Shown: positions 43,017 through 51,658 of the stretch, piece by piece | How the letters are laid out: the number at the start of each line of letters is the position of its first letter | Position numbering within the stretch: the stretch's first letter is position 1 | Origin: Streptomyces poonensis | GTDB taxonomy: Bacteria > Actinomycetota > Actinomycetes > Streptomycetales > Streptomycetaceae | Direction: 5' to 3' | DNA length: 64,000 nucleotides | NCBI RefSeq assembly: GCF_014650915.1 | Contig: NZ_BMVW01000021.1 | Coordinates: forward strand, 26,953-90,952 | Notes under the pieces: generated by a model | The model's database searches: none | What the model saw: only the letters and a program-made list of their open reading frames with translations | Told to the model about the DNA's origin: nothing | Position numbers and translations under genes: made by a program

Positions 43017-43622
43017 ATGACGAAGATCGACACCAGCAGCCCGGAGAACGTGCTGCCCACCCCGTCGCACACGGTCGGCCCGTTCTACGGGTACGCGCTC
43101 CCCTTCCCCGGCGGCGGTGACATCGCGCCCCTCAACCACCCCGACACCATCACCGTCCAGGGCTATGTGCTGGACGGCGAGGGCAAGCCGCTGCCGGACG
43201 CGTTCGTCGAGCTGTGGGGGCCGGACCCGGACGGGAAGATCTCCACGACCGACGGCTCGATGCGCCGCGACCCCGCGAGCGGCGGGTTCCTCGGCCGCAA
43301 CGGCGTGGAGTTCACCGGCTTCGGCCGCATCCAGACCGACGCCAACGGCCACTGGTACGCGCACACGCTGCGGCCCGGCGCCCGCGGGCAGAGCGCCCCG
43401 TACATCAGCGCGTGCATCTTCGCGCGCGGTCTGCTCGTGCACCTGTTCACCCGCATCTACCTGCCGGGCGACGAGGCGGCGCTCGCCGCGGACCCGCTGC
43501 TGGCGCAGCTCGCGCCGGAGCGCCGCGACACGCTGATCGCCGAGGACCAGGGCAACGGCACGTACCGTTTCGACATCCGCCTTCAGGGCGAGGGCGAGAC
43601 GGTCTTCCTGGAGTTCACGTGA
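43017..43622 (+). CDS. pcaG: Protocatechuate 3,4-dioxygenase alpha subunit
   Basis: 201 aa. Same fold as PcaH but the iron-ligand tyrosines and histidines are not present, as expected of alpha subunits, which shape the pocket. Recognisable segments: TPSHTVGPFYGYALPF, DAFVELWGPDPDGK, GFGRIQTDANGHWYAHTLRP, SACIFARGLLVHLFTRIYLP. Its stop overlaps the pcaB GTG start (GTGA). Confidence 0.95.
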   Translation: MTKIDTSSPENVLPTPSHTVGPFYGYALPFPGGGDIAPLNHPDTITVQGYVLDGEGKPLPDAFVELWGPDPDGKISTTDGSMRRDPASGGFLGRNGVEFTGFGRIQTDANGHWYAHTLRPGARGQSAPYISACIFARGLLVHLFTRIYLPGDEAALAADPLLAQLAPERRDTLIAEDQGNGTYRFDIRLQGEGETVFLEFT

Positions 43623-44950
43623 TCCCTGCCGATTCCGACGGCGGGCTGCTGGCCCCCGGCTGGACGGGCTCCCCGGCCGCCTCCGCGACGAGCGACACCG
43701 CGTTCCTGCGGGCGCTGCTCGACGCGGAGGCCGCCCTCACGCGCGCGCAGGCCTCGCTCGGGCTCGCCCCGGACGGGGCGGCGACCGCGGTGACGGAGGC
43801 GGCGGACGTCGGCCGCTTCGACGTACGGTCCCTCGCGTCGCGCGCCCGCGGCGGCGGCAACCCGGTCATCCCGCTGGTCGCGGACCTGACCGAGGCGGTC
43901 GGCAAGGAGTACGGCCCGTACGTCCACCGGGGCGCGACCAGCCAGGACATCATGGACACCGCCATGATGCTGGTCGCGGTGCGCGCGCTCGGCCCGGCCC
44001 TGGAGGACCTGGCCCGCACGGAACGCGCGCTGGCCCGGCTGGCCGCGGAACACCGCGACACCGCGATGCCGGGCCGGACGCTCACCCAGCACGCGGTGCC
44101 GACGACGTTCGGGCTGAAGGCGGCGGGCTGGCGTGCGCTGGTCCTCGACGCACGGGACCGCCTCACGGCCGTACGGGACGGTCTGCCCGCTCAACTCGCG
44201 GGCGCGGCGGGCACGCTGGCGGCGTTCACCGCGTTCGGCGCGTCCGACCCGACGGAGCTGACCGCCGCGTACGCCCGGGAACTCGGCCTCGCCGAACCCC
44301 TCCTCCCCTGGCACACCCTGCGCACCCCGGTCGCTGACCTCGCCGGTGCGCTCGCCTTCACCGCGGGCGCCCTCGGGAAGATCGCGGCCGATGTGCTCGT
44401 CCTCGCCCGGACCGAGATCGCGGAGGTCTCCGAGGGCAGCGGCGGCGGCTCGTCCGCGATGCCGCACAAGGCGAACCCCGTACGGTCCACGCTGATCGCC
44501 GCGGCCGCCCGGCGCGCCCCGCAGCTCGCGGCCACGCTGTACGGCTCACTGGCCGCCGAGGACGAGCGCCCCGCCGGCGCCTGGCACGCCGAGTGGGAGC
44601 CGCTGCGCGACCTGCTCCGGCTGGCCGGGGCCGCGGCCCGGGACGCCACCGAGCTGGCGGAGGGGCTCCAGGTGCACGCGGACGCCATGCGCCGCCATCT
44701 GAACCTCACCCACGGACTGATCGTCTCCGAGCGGCTGGCCGCCGAGCTGGCCCCGGTGCTCGGCCGGGCCCGCGCCAAGGAACTCCTCACCGAGGCCGCG
44801 AAGCGCACCTACAGCGAGGGCCGGTCGCTGGCCGAACTCCTGGCGGAAGAGTCGGAGTTGAAGGACGTCGACCTCGGCGAGCTGACCGACCCCGCCCGTT
44901 ACACCGGCTCCGCCGGAGCCCTGATCGACCGCGCTCTGGAGCGACGTTGA
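43619..44950 (+). CDS. pcaB: 3-carboxy-cis,cis-muconate cycloisomerase
   Basis: 443 aa from GTG 43619, overlapping pcaG. Fumarase/aspartase superfamily: VHRGATSQDIMDTAMML, MPGRTLTQHAVPTTFGLKAA and the signature loop GSSAMPHKANPV near residue 280, which carries the catalytic serine. It lactonises 3-carboxymuconate to 4-carboxymuconolactone. C-terminal domain ends GSAGALIDRALERR. The next start TTG overlaps its stop. Confidence 0.95.
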   Translation: MIPADSDGGLLAPGWTGSPAASATSDTAFLRALLDAEAALTRAQASLGLAPDGAATAVTEAADVGRFDVRSLASRARGGGNPVIPLVADLTEAVGKEYGPYVHRGATSQDIMDTAMMLVAVRALGPALEDLARTERALARLAAEHRDTAMPGRTLTQHAVPTTFGLKAAGWRALVLDARDRLTAVRDGLPAQLAGAAGTLAAFTAFGASDPTELTAAYARELGLAEPLLPWHTLRTPVADLAGALAFTAGALGKIAADVLVLARTEIAEVSEGSGGGSSAMPHKANPVRSTLIAAAARRAPQLAATLYGSLAAEDERPAGAWHAEWEPLRDLLRLAGAAARDATELAEGLQVHADAMRRHLNLTHGLIVSERLAAELAPVLGRARAKELLTEAAKRTYSEGRSLAELLAEESELKDVDLGELTDPARYTGSAGALIDRALERR

Positions 44951-46074
44951 CACACGCACTGCTGCACCACCGCACCGAAGGCTCCGAGAGCGCTCCCCCG
45001 CTGCTCCTCGGCCCCTCGCTCGGCACCTCGTACGCCCTGTGGGACAAGGTGGCGCCCGAGCTGTCGACCGCGCACCGGGTCGTGCGCTGGGACCTGCCCG
45101 GGCACGGCGGCTCGGCGGCCGGCCTGGTCGGCGCCGGGGCGACCGTGGGCGACCTCGCCGGCCTGGTGCTGCGGCTCGCGGACTCGCTCGGCGTCGAGCG
45201 GTTCGCGTACGCGGGTGTCTCCCTGGGCGGCGCGGTGGGCCTGCACCTGGCCCTGCACCACCCCGAGCGGGTGTCGTCCCTGGCCGTCATCTGCTCGTCG
45301 GCCCACTTCAACGGCTCGAAGCCGTGGGAGGAGCGGGCCGAGCTGGTCCGCCGCGAGGGCCTGGCCGGGCTCGCCGAGTCGGCGGACGCGCGCTGGTTCA
45401 CGCCCGGCTTCGCCGTGCCCCGGCTGGTGGACGACCACCGGAACGCCGACCCGGAGGCGTACGCCGCCTGCTGTGACGCGCTCGCGGCGTTCGACCTGCG
45501 CGACCGGCTCGCGGAGATCTCCGTTCCGACCCTGCTGATCGCGGGCCGGGAGGACCCGGCGACACCGCCCGCGCATCTGCGGGAGATCGCCGACGCGGTG
45601 CCCGGCGCGGCCCTCGTCGAGATCCCCGGCGCCTCCCACCTGGCTCCCGCCGAGCGCCCGGAGGCCGTGCTGACGGCGCTGCGCACGCACTTCTCCGGCG
45701 GCGCCCTGCGGGGGATGGAAGTGCGCCGGGAGGTCCTCGGCGATGCGCACGTGGACCGCGCGCAGTCCCGGCAGACCGCGTTCACGGCCCGGTTCCAGGA
45801 CTTCATCTCCCGCTACGCATGGGGCGAGATCTGGACGGACCCGACGCTGGCGCGCCGCGAGCGCAGCATGATCACCATGACGGCGCTGGTGGCGCACGGT
45901 CACTACGACGAGCTGGCCATGCATGTGCGCGCCGCCCGGCGCAACGGGCTCACCCCGGAGGAGATCGGCGCGGTACTGCTGCAGACGGCCGTCTACTGCG
46001 GGGTCCCGGCCGCCAACTCGGCGTTCGCGGTGGCCCAGCGGGTGCTCGCGGAGGAGGACGGGGAGCGGGCCTGA
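44947..46074 (+). CDS. pcaL: Fused 3-oxoadipate enol-lactonase / 4-carboxymuconolactone decarboxylase
   Basis: 375 aa from TTG 44947 overlapping the pcaB stop (TTGA). N-terminal alpha/beta hydrolase (about 1-255, PcaD) with nucleophile S92 in YAGVSLGGAVG, acid in LIAGREDPATP and histidine in GASHLAPAERP. C-terminal about 120 residues (from GMEVRREVLGDAHVDRA, PcaC) are a carboxymuconolactone decarboxylase with RSMITMTALVAHGHYDELAMHV. The fusion, called PcaL, is the usual actinobacterial form. It performs two consecutive steps to 3-oxoadipate. Last gene of the operon, ending at a strong palindrome. Confidence 0.95.
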   Translation: MTHALLHHRTEGSESAPPLLLGPSLGTSYALWDKVAPELSTAHRVVRWDLPGHGGSAAGLVGAGATVGDLAGLVLRLADSLGVERFAYAGVSLGGAVGLHLALHHPERVSSLAVICSSAHFNGSKPWEERAELVRREGLAGLAESADARWFTPGFAVPRLVDDHRNADPEAYAACCDALAAFDLRDRLAEISVPTLLIAGREDPATPPAHLREIADAVPGAALVEIPGASHLAPAERPEAVLTALRTHFSGGALRGMEVRREVLGDAHVDRAQSRQTAFTARFQDFISRYAWGEIWTDPTLARRERSMITMTALVAHGHYDELAMHVRAARRNGLTPEEIGAVLLQTAVYCGVPAANSAFAVAQRVLAEEDGERA

Positions 46075-46088
46075 CGAGATGAGCGGGT

Positions 46089-46130
46089 GTGGGGGTGGAG
46101 GAACGCGGATCCGCGTTCCTCCACCCCCAC
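46089..46130. terminator. 42-bp perfect palindrome, bidirectional terminator
   Basis: 21-bp arms meet without spacer at GGATCC; as RNA it folds to a 19-bp stem with a 4-nt loop. It lies 14 bp past the pcaL stop and 12 bp before the end of the convergent regulator gene. Confidence 0.85.
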
Positions 46131-46142
46131 CGTCACATCGCG

Positions 46143-48826
46143 CTACGGCAGTTCCTCGAGCGTCTGCCGCGCCCGGGCCACCAGTCCGTCCGCCCCGCAC
46201 GACCGCGCCAGCGTCAGGCCCTTGCGGACCTCCGTGGCCGAGCGGGCGGCGACGCCGTGCTCCACGCGGGCCGCGGCGTGCTCGTAGGCGCAGGGGGACG
46301 CCTCCAGGTAGGCGACCGCCTGGGCGTACAGCGCGACGGCACGGGGGCCGGTCTCCAGGGCCGCGGCCACCCGGACGGCCTCGCCGATGGCCGTGTCCGT
46401 GCCGAAGCGTTCGGCCTGGCGGCGTACGGCGACGGCGAGTTCGGCCGCGCGGCGCGGGTCCTCATCGGCCAGCGCGCGGGCGAGCTCGCCGGCCCAGGGC
46501 GCCAGGACCGTGTTGTGGTGGCCGCGGGCCATGGCGGCCTTCTCCGCGGCCTCCAGTTCGTTGACGCCGTCCTCCCGGCGGCCGGTGGCGAGCAGCAGCC
46601 GGCCGCGGACGGTGCGGCAGTCGGGCAGCACGATGGTGGAGGGGTACGGCGGTGCGAAGCCGTACCGTTCCGCGATCTCCCACGCCTCGTCGACGTGGCC
46701 GCGGGCGAGCAGCGTGTCGACGAGGTTGCATGTGGCGGTCCAGTACAGCGGCAGCCCGCGGCCGACCCGCTCGGCGATGCGCAGGGACTCGCGCAGGGAC
46801 GTCTCGGCCTCCCGGAGCCTGCCGCGTCTGCGGTGCCCGAGGCCGACGTAGGCGTGCGCCAGGGAGAGGTGGCCGCCGCTCCAGCCCGCGGTCTCATAGG
46901 CGTGCAGGGCCTCGGTGTAGAGGCTCTCGGCGCGGTCGAGCCGGTCCGCGTACGCGTAGCAGTTGGCCAGCATCAGCAGCAGTTCGATGCCCCACTCGGT
47001 GTCGGTCCAGCCGAGTCCGGGGGCGAGCCGGCCGTTGACGAGGGCGTGGTCGCAGAACTCGACGACCTCCTCCGCGTTCTCGCCGCGGGTCATGGCGTCG
47101 AAGCCGCGCAGGATCAGCAGCGCGCGCTCGGAGTTGTCCCGGCCGGTGCACGTGGCGGCGAGAGTGGCGAGTTCGCGGGAACGGGCCGGTGAGTGTCCCT
47201 CGCCCGCGTGAATGCCCTCCCACATGTAGTGCACGGCCTGGAGCCGCATCCGGGCGGGTCCGGGGCCGAGCCGGGCGGCCTCCGCGTCGACGGTGCGGAC
47301 GGCCTCCTCCAGCTGGTCGTTGTGCAGCAGCGCCTGGGAGAGACGGTAGACGGCGTCCACGCGTACGTCGCCGTCGAGGCCGGGCATGGCGAGCGCGGCC
47401 TGCAGGTACTCGATGGTGGTGGCGGGCGAGGTGAGCAGGGTGGCGCAGCCCAGCTCGTAGAGCACGCGCGCGTGGATGTGCCTCTCGGGCGGTTCCAGCA
47501 GGGCCCGCTCCAGGCAGCGGCGGGCCGCGTCGGGGGCGCCGACGGCGAGGTGCTCGCGGGCGGCCTCGCGCATCTGCTGGACCAGTTCGGCGTCGTCGTC
47601 CGGGTGCACTTCGAGGAGGTGCCGGGAGGCGGCCGCGGCGCCGAGGCCGGAGTCGGCGACGACCTGGGCGGCGACGCCGTGCATGGCGGTGCGCAGCGCG
47701 TCCGGGATGGAGTTGTAGACGGCGCTGGCGATCAGCGGGTGGACGAACTCCAGCTCGCCGTCGCCGAACCGCCGGGCCGCCGGGCCGCCGGGTCGGTCGG
47801 GGAGAGGATGCGGGCCGCGGTGAGCAGTCCGGCGCAGCGCGCGGCGTCCTCGCGGCGCATGGTGGCGAGGGTGGCCACCAGGTCCACGGAGATGCCGGTG
47901 CCGAGGATGGCGGCGGCCCAGGCGAAGCGGGTGGCATCGATGCCGAGGCCCTCCAGGCGGGCGACCAGACCGCGGCCGCGTGCCGAGCGGTTCAGGGCGC
48001 GCAGCTCCGTCGCCGAGCCCTCGACCGGTTCCAGGCCGCTGTCCTGGACCTTGGCCAGCAGTTCCACCGTCTCGTACGGGTTGCCGCCGGTGACCGCCCA
48101 CACCTCGCGGCAGAACGGGGCGTCGGCCTGCGCGCCGACCGTGGCGCGGGTGAGCCCGGCGGTCGCCTCGGGGGTCAGCGCGCTCAGCATGGCCGCCGGG
48201 CGGGCCGCCGCGGCGGCCACCGCGTCGAGGTGCCGGGCACGCTCGCCGCCGGCCTCGCCCGGCCGGTGGGCGACCACGACGAGCACGGACTGCTCGGTGA
48301 GGCGCTCGGTGAACGCGGCCAGCCACTGGAGGGTCTCCTGGTCGGCCCAGTGCGCGTCGTCGACCAGCAGGACGAGCGGCCAGCAGCGCCGGGCGAGCCG
48401 GGTGACGGCCGCGACGAGTCCGTCGCACACGCCCTGCGGGTCGGCCTGCCGGTCGCCCGGCTCCGCTATGCCGAGGGCGGGTCCGGCGATGCCGTACCAG
48501 TCGCCGAGGTACTCCCGTGCCTCGTCGGGCATGAGCGAGACGAGCGCGGGCTGGAGCAGCTGCCGTACGACATTGAAGGGAACGGAGGTGACGGTCTCGC
48601 CGCCGCGCGCCGCCCACACGGTGCAGCCGAGGGCCTCCGCCATCCGGCGGGTCTCGCCGAGGAGCGCTGTCTTGCCGATCCCGGCCTCGCCGCTGAAGAC
48701 CAGCAGGCTCCCCCGTGAGGCGTGGTCCTCGCGCAGGGCGTCGACGGCCTCTCTGACGGCTGCGAGTTCCTCGTCGCGCTCCCACAGGGAGGCCGAGGCG
48801 ACCGCTCCCGGCGCTGCCTCCGTCAT
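46143..48826 (-). pseudogene. Large AAA-ATPase (LuxR/LAL-type) regulator, frameshifted by 8-bp duplication
   Basis: Starts at ATG 48826 with GGGGAGG upstream. The first frame gives a WERDEEL start, Walker A GEAGIGKTALL, LLVDDAHWADQETLQWL and a winged region, up to about 47790. The rest, from RRFGDGELEFVHPLIASAVY through TPR-like helices to TLEELP, is in another frame. The break is in three near-identical 8-bp units (GCCGGGCC twice, then GCCGGGTC, 47771-47794). Removing one unit leaves 2676 nt, a perfect 891-aa ORF. The product lacks the C-terminal LuxR helix-turn-helix that such proteins usually carry. Either an inactive or phase-variable gene, or a sequencing error. Confidence 0.75.
47771..47794. 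repeat. 8-bp tandem repeat at the frameshift
   Basis: GCCGGGCC at 47771-47778 and 47779-47786, then GCCGGGTC at 47787-47794. Loss of one unit restores the reading frame of the ATPase regulator gene. Confidence 0.85.
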
Positions 48827-48985
48827 CCCGCTACCTCCCCAGGTCGCCCAAACGACGTACGGCTTTCGAGCGTAGCCGTCCTGTGGCCGCGATGGCGGAC
48901 GGTCGGTACACCTGTGGCCATCACGGGTGACACGGGACATCCGGGGACGACGCGACAGGCCACCGACCAGCCGTGGTGAAAGTTA

Positions 48986-48996
48986 TTGACAGTCAA
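48986..48996. promoter_or_regulatory. TTGACAGTCAA dyad in an AT-rich pocket
   Basis: Perfect odd-centred dyad in the 280-bp divergent region between the ATPase regulator and MFS genes. The stretch around 48975-49030 is unusually AT-rich for this genome; TTGACA also fits a -35 box for the MFS gene. Candidate operator/promoter. Confidence 0.4.
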
Positions 48997-49037
48997 CAGC
49001 CGCTGAACTGAAGCTTATTTTCCAACATCGTCCGCCC

Positions 49038-49072
49038 GTCCTCCGTCCTCCGCCCTCCGCCCTCCGCCCTCC
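49038..49072 (+). repeat. 7-bp tandem repeat in the leader of the MFS gene
   Basis: Five units: GTCCTCC twice (49038-49051), then GCCCTCC three times (49052-49072). Pyrimidine-rich in the predicted 5' leader, about 35 nt before the ATG. Confidence 0.8.
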
Positions 49073-49106
49073 GCCCCGTCTCCGGCCCTCTCCGGGAGGA
49101 ATCGGC

Positions 49107-50426
49107 ATGACCACCTCCGCGCCCTCCCCCAGGGCATCCCGCAGGGCGCTGTTGGCGGGCTCGGTGGGCAACTTCATCGAGTGGTACGAGTTCGGCGTCT
49201 ACGGCTACTTCGCCACGGTCATCGCGGCCCGCTTCTTCACCCCGGAGGGCGGCAGCGAGATCGAGGCCCTGGTGAAGACGTACGCGTCGTTCGCGCTCGC
49301 CTTCTTCTTCCGGCCGGTCGGCGCCGCGCTGTTCGGCCGGCTCGGTGACCGGTTCGGGCGCCGCCCGGTGCTGATCCTGGTGATCTCGCTGATGACGGGC
49401 GCGACGACGCTGATCGGCGCGCTGCCCACGTACGCGGACGTCGGCGTCCTCGCCCCGTGGCTGCTGACCTTCCTGCGCGTGCTGCAAGGACTGTCCGCGG
49501 GCGGGGAGTTCGGCGGCGCGGTGTCGGTGATGACGGAGTTCGCCCCGCCGGGCCGGCGCGGGCTGTACGGGTCGTGGCAGTCGTTCACGGTGGCGCTGGG
49601 GCTGCTGGGCGGGGCCGGGGTGGCGGCACTGCTGGCCACGGTCCTCAGCACGGAGGAGCTGAACTCCTGGGGCTGGCGGCTGCCGTTCCTGCTGACGCTG
49701 CCGCTCGGGCTGGGCGCGCTGTGGCTGCGGCTGCGGCTGGACGAGACGCCGGCGTTCCGGGCGGAGCGGGCGGCGGTGCGGCCGCCGCCCCGCGCGGTCG
49801 CGGCGGCGATCGCCCTCGGCGCCGCGCGCATCATGGGCTGGGCGGCGGCCGGTTACACCTTCCTCGTGGTCCTCCCCTCCTATCTGCAGAGCAGCCTGGA
49901 CGCCACGTTCCAGCAGGCGCTGGTGGCCACGGTGCTGGCCAACCTCGGCTTCGCCCTCACCATCGTCCCCGCGGGGTGGCTCAGCGACCGGGTCGGGCGG
50001 CGGCCGGTGATGCTGGCGGGCGCGCTGCTGGTCACGGCGCTCGCGCTGCCGCTGCTCGGCCTGCTGCAGGACGAGGGCACGCCGAACGGGGCCAAGGGCG
50101 CGGCGGTGTGCCTGGCGGGCGCGGTGGTGGGGCTGATGGCGGGACCCGGTCCGACCATGCTCGCCGAGATGTTCCCGACGACCGTCCGCTACACGGGCCT
50201 GGGCCTGGCCTACGCCCTGTCCAACGCCGTCTTCTCGGGCAGCGCGGGCCTGATCATCACGGAGACGATCGAGCGGACGGGGAACGTGGACATCCCGGCG
50301 TACTACGCGGCGGCGACGTGCGCGGTGAGCGCGCTCGCGCTCCTGCCGTCGAGGAAGCCGGGGAAGCCGTGGAAGCCAGGGGGGTCGAGGGAGCCGAGGG
50401 GGCCGAGGGGGCGGAGGTGCGGGTGA
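49107..50426 (+). CDS. MFS transporter, metabolite:H+ symporter (MHS) type
   Basis: 439 aa, ATG with GGGAGGAA upstream. About twelve TM helices. NFIEWYEFGVYGYFA in TM1, GRLGDRFGRRPVLI (loop 2-3) and GEFGGAVSVMTEFAPPGRRG are the marks of the MHS family (ProP, KgtP, ShiA, citrate carriers). GWLSDRVGRRPVM repeats the motif in the second half. The tail after about 415 is a hydrophilic GKPWKPGGSREPRG-type stretch. Its stop overlaps the anmK start (GTGA), suggesting a shared role in import of a wall sugar or another small acid. Substrate unknown. Confidence 0.92.
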   Translation: MTTSAPSPRASRRALLAGSVGNFIEWYEFGVYGYFATVIAARFFTPEGGSEIEALVKTYASFALAFFFRPVGAALFGRLGDRFGRRPVLILVISLMTGATTLIGALPTYADVGVLAPWLLTFLRVLQGLSAGGEFGGAVSVMTEFAPPGRRGLYGSWQSFTVALGLLGGAGVAALLATVLSTEELNSWGWRLPFLLTLPLGLGALWLRLRLDETPAFRAERAAVRPPPRAVAAAIALGAARIMGWAAAGYTFLVVLPSYLQSSLDATFQQALVATVLANLGFALTIVPAGWLSDRVGRRPVMLAGALLVTALALPLLGLLQDEGTPNGAKGAAVCLAGAVVGLMAGPGPTMLAEMFPTTVRYTGLGLAYALSNAVFSGSAGLIITETIERTGNVDIPAYYAAATCAVSALALLPSRKPGKPWKPGGSREPRGPRGRRCG

Positions 50427-51571
50427 TCGGGCTGATGTCGGGCACGTCGTACGACGCCGTCGACGCCGCGGCGGCGGATCTGGAGCTCGCCGGGGACACG
50501 CTCACGCTCAGGCCGCTCGGGCACCTCGGCGAGCCGTACGACGACGGGCTGCGCGCGTCGCTGGCCGCGGCCCTGCCCCCGGCGGCCACCACCCTCGCGG
50601 CGGTCTGCCGGCTCGACACGCTGATCGGGCGGGCCTTCGCGGCGGTCGCGGCGGAGGCGGACCGTCAACTGTGCGGCGGGCGCGCGGAGCTGGTGGCCTC
50701 GCACGGCCAGACCGTGTACCACTGGGCCGACCGGGGCACGGTGCACGGCACCCTCCAGATCGGGCAGCCCGCCTGGATCGCCGAGGCGACCGGACTGCCG
50801 GTGGTCTCCGGCTTCCGGCCGCGCGACATCGCCGCCGGAGGGCAGGGCGCCCCCCTGGTGAGCCTGGTGGACCTGCTGTGGCTGCGCGGCCGGCCGGGCA
50901 CCCCGGTCGCGCTGAACCTCGGCGGCATCGCCAACCTGACCGCGCCGGACGGCACCGCGTTCGACACCGGGCCGGCATGCGCCCTCCTCGACACGGCGGT
51001 ACGCGAGCGCACCGGCGGGCGTCTGCCGTACGACGTGGACGGCGCCCTCGCCGCCCGGGGCACCGTGCACGGTCCGCTGCTGACCCGGCTCCTCGACGAG
51101 CCGTACTACGCGCTGCCGCCGCCCAGGACGACGGGCAAGGAGCTGTTCCACGGCGGTCATCTGCGCGCCGCGCTGGCGGGGTTCCCCGGACTGCCGACGG
51201 AGGACGTGGTCGCCACGCTCACCCGGCTCACCGCCCGCACGGTCGCGGACGCGGTGCGCTCCGTACGGGCCACGGAGGTGTTCGCCTCCGGCGGCGGCAC
51301 CCGGAACCCGGTGCTGATACGCATGCTGGGCGAGGAGCTGCCGGGCGTGCCGCTGCGCGTCTCCGACGCGCTGGGCCTGCCGGCGGCCGCGAAGGAGGCG
51401 TACGCGTTCGCCGTGCTGGGCTTCCTGACGGTGCACGGGCTGCCGGGCACCGATCCGGTGAGCACGGGCGCGCGGCACGCGAGCGTGCTCGGGTCGGTCA
51501 CCCCCGGACGCGGCGGGCTGCCGGTGGTGCCGCGCGCCGGGCGGGCGCCGGTGCGGCTGGTGGTGACGTGA
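50423..51571 (+). CDS. anmK: Anhydro-N-acetylmuramic acid kinase
   Basis: 382 aa from GTG 50423 (GGAGG 5 nt upstream); GTG 50417 is an alternative adding two residues. Hallmarks: VIGLMSGTSYDAVDAA at the start, VASHGQTVYHW, LQIGQPAWIAEATGLPVV, NLGGIANLT, FDTGPACALLD and CASGGGTRNP-like FASGGGTRNPVL. It phosphorylates and opens 1,6-anhydro-MurNAc to MurNAc-6-phosphate, recycling peptidoglycan fragments. No murQ etherase gene is next to it. Ends at a hairpin (51594-51620). Confidence 0.95.
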   Translation: MIGLMSGTSYDAVDAAAADLELAGDTLTLRPLGHLGEPYDDGLRASLAAALPPAATTLAAVCRLDTLIGRAFAAVAAEADRQLCGGRAELVASHGQTVYHWADRGTVHGTLQIGQPAWIAEATGLPVVSGFRPRDIAAGGQGAPLVSLVDLLWLRGRPGTPVALNLGGIANLTAPDGTAFDTGPACALLDTAVRERTGGRLPYDVDGALAARGTVHGPLLTRLLDEPYYALPPPRTTGKELFHGGHLRAALAGFPGLPTEDVVATLTRLTARTVADAVRSVRATEVFASGGGTRNPVLIRMLGEELPGVPLRVSDALGLPAAAKEAYAFAVLGFLTVHGLPGTDPVSTGARHASVLGSVTPGRGGLPVVPRAGRAPVRLVVT

Positions 51572-51593
51572 GCGGTTGACGGAACACGGGAGC

Positions 51594-51620
51594 AGGGGCC
51601 GGCCGGCAGCCGCGGCCCCT
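51594..51620 (+). terminator. Hairpin after anmK
   Basis: AGGGGCC (51594-51600) pairs with GGCCCCT (51614-51620), extended by one further pair; loop of about 11 nt. Short but well placed between anmK and the DUF2510 gene. Confidence 0.5.
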
Positions 51621-51658
51621 CTCATCCGCTTTTCAGCCTGACCTCATACCGTGGCCCC

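Noticed and set aside
40797..43442. Minus-strand 881-codon frame over pcaJFHG
   Set aside because: Valine/glycine/arginine-rich shadow; the pca genes on the plus strand have all catalytic residues.
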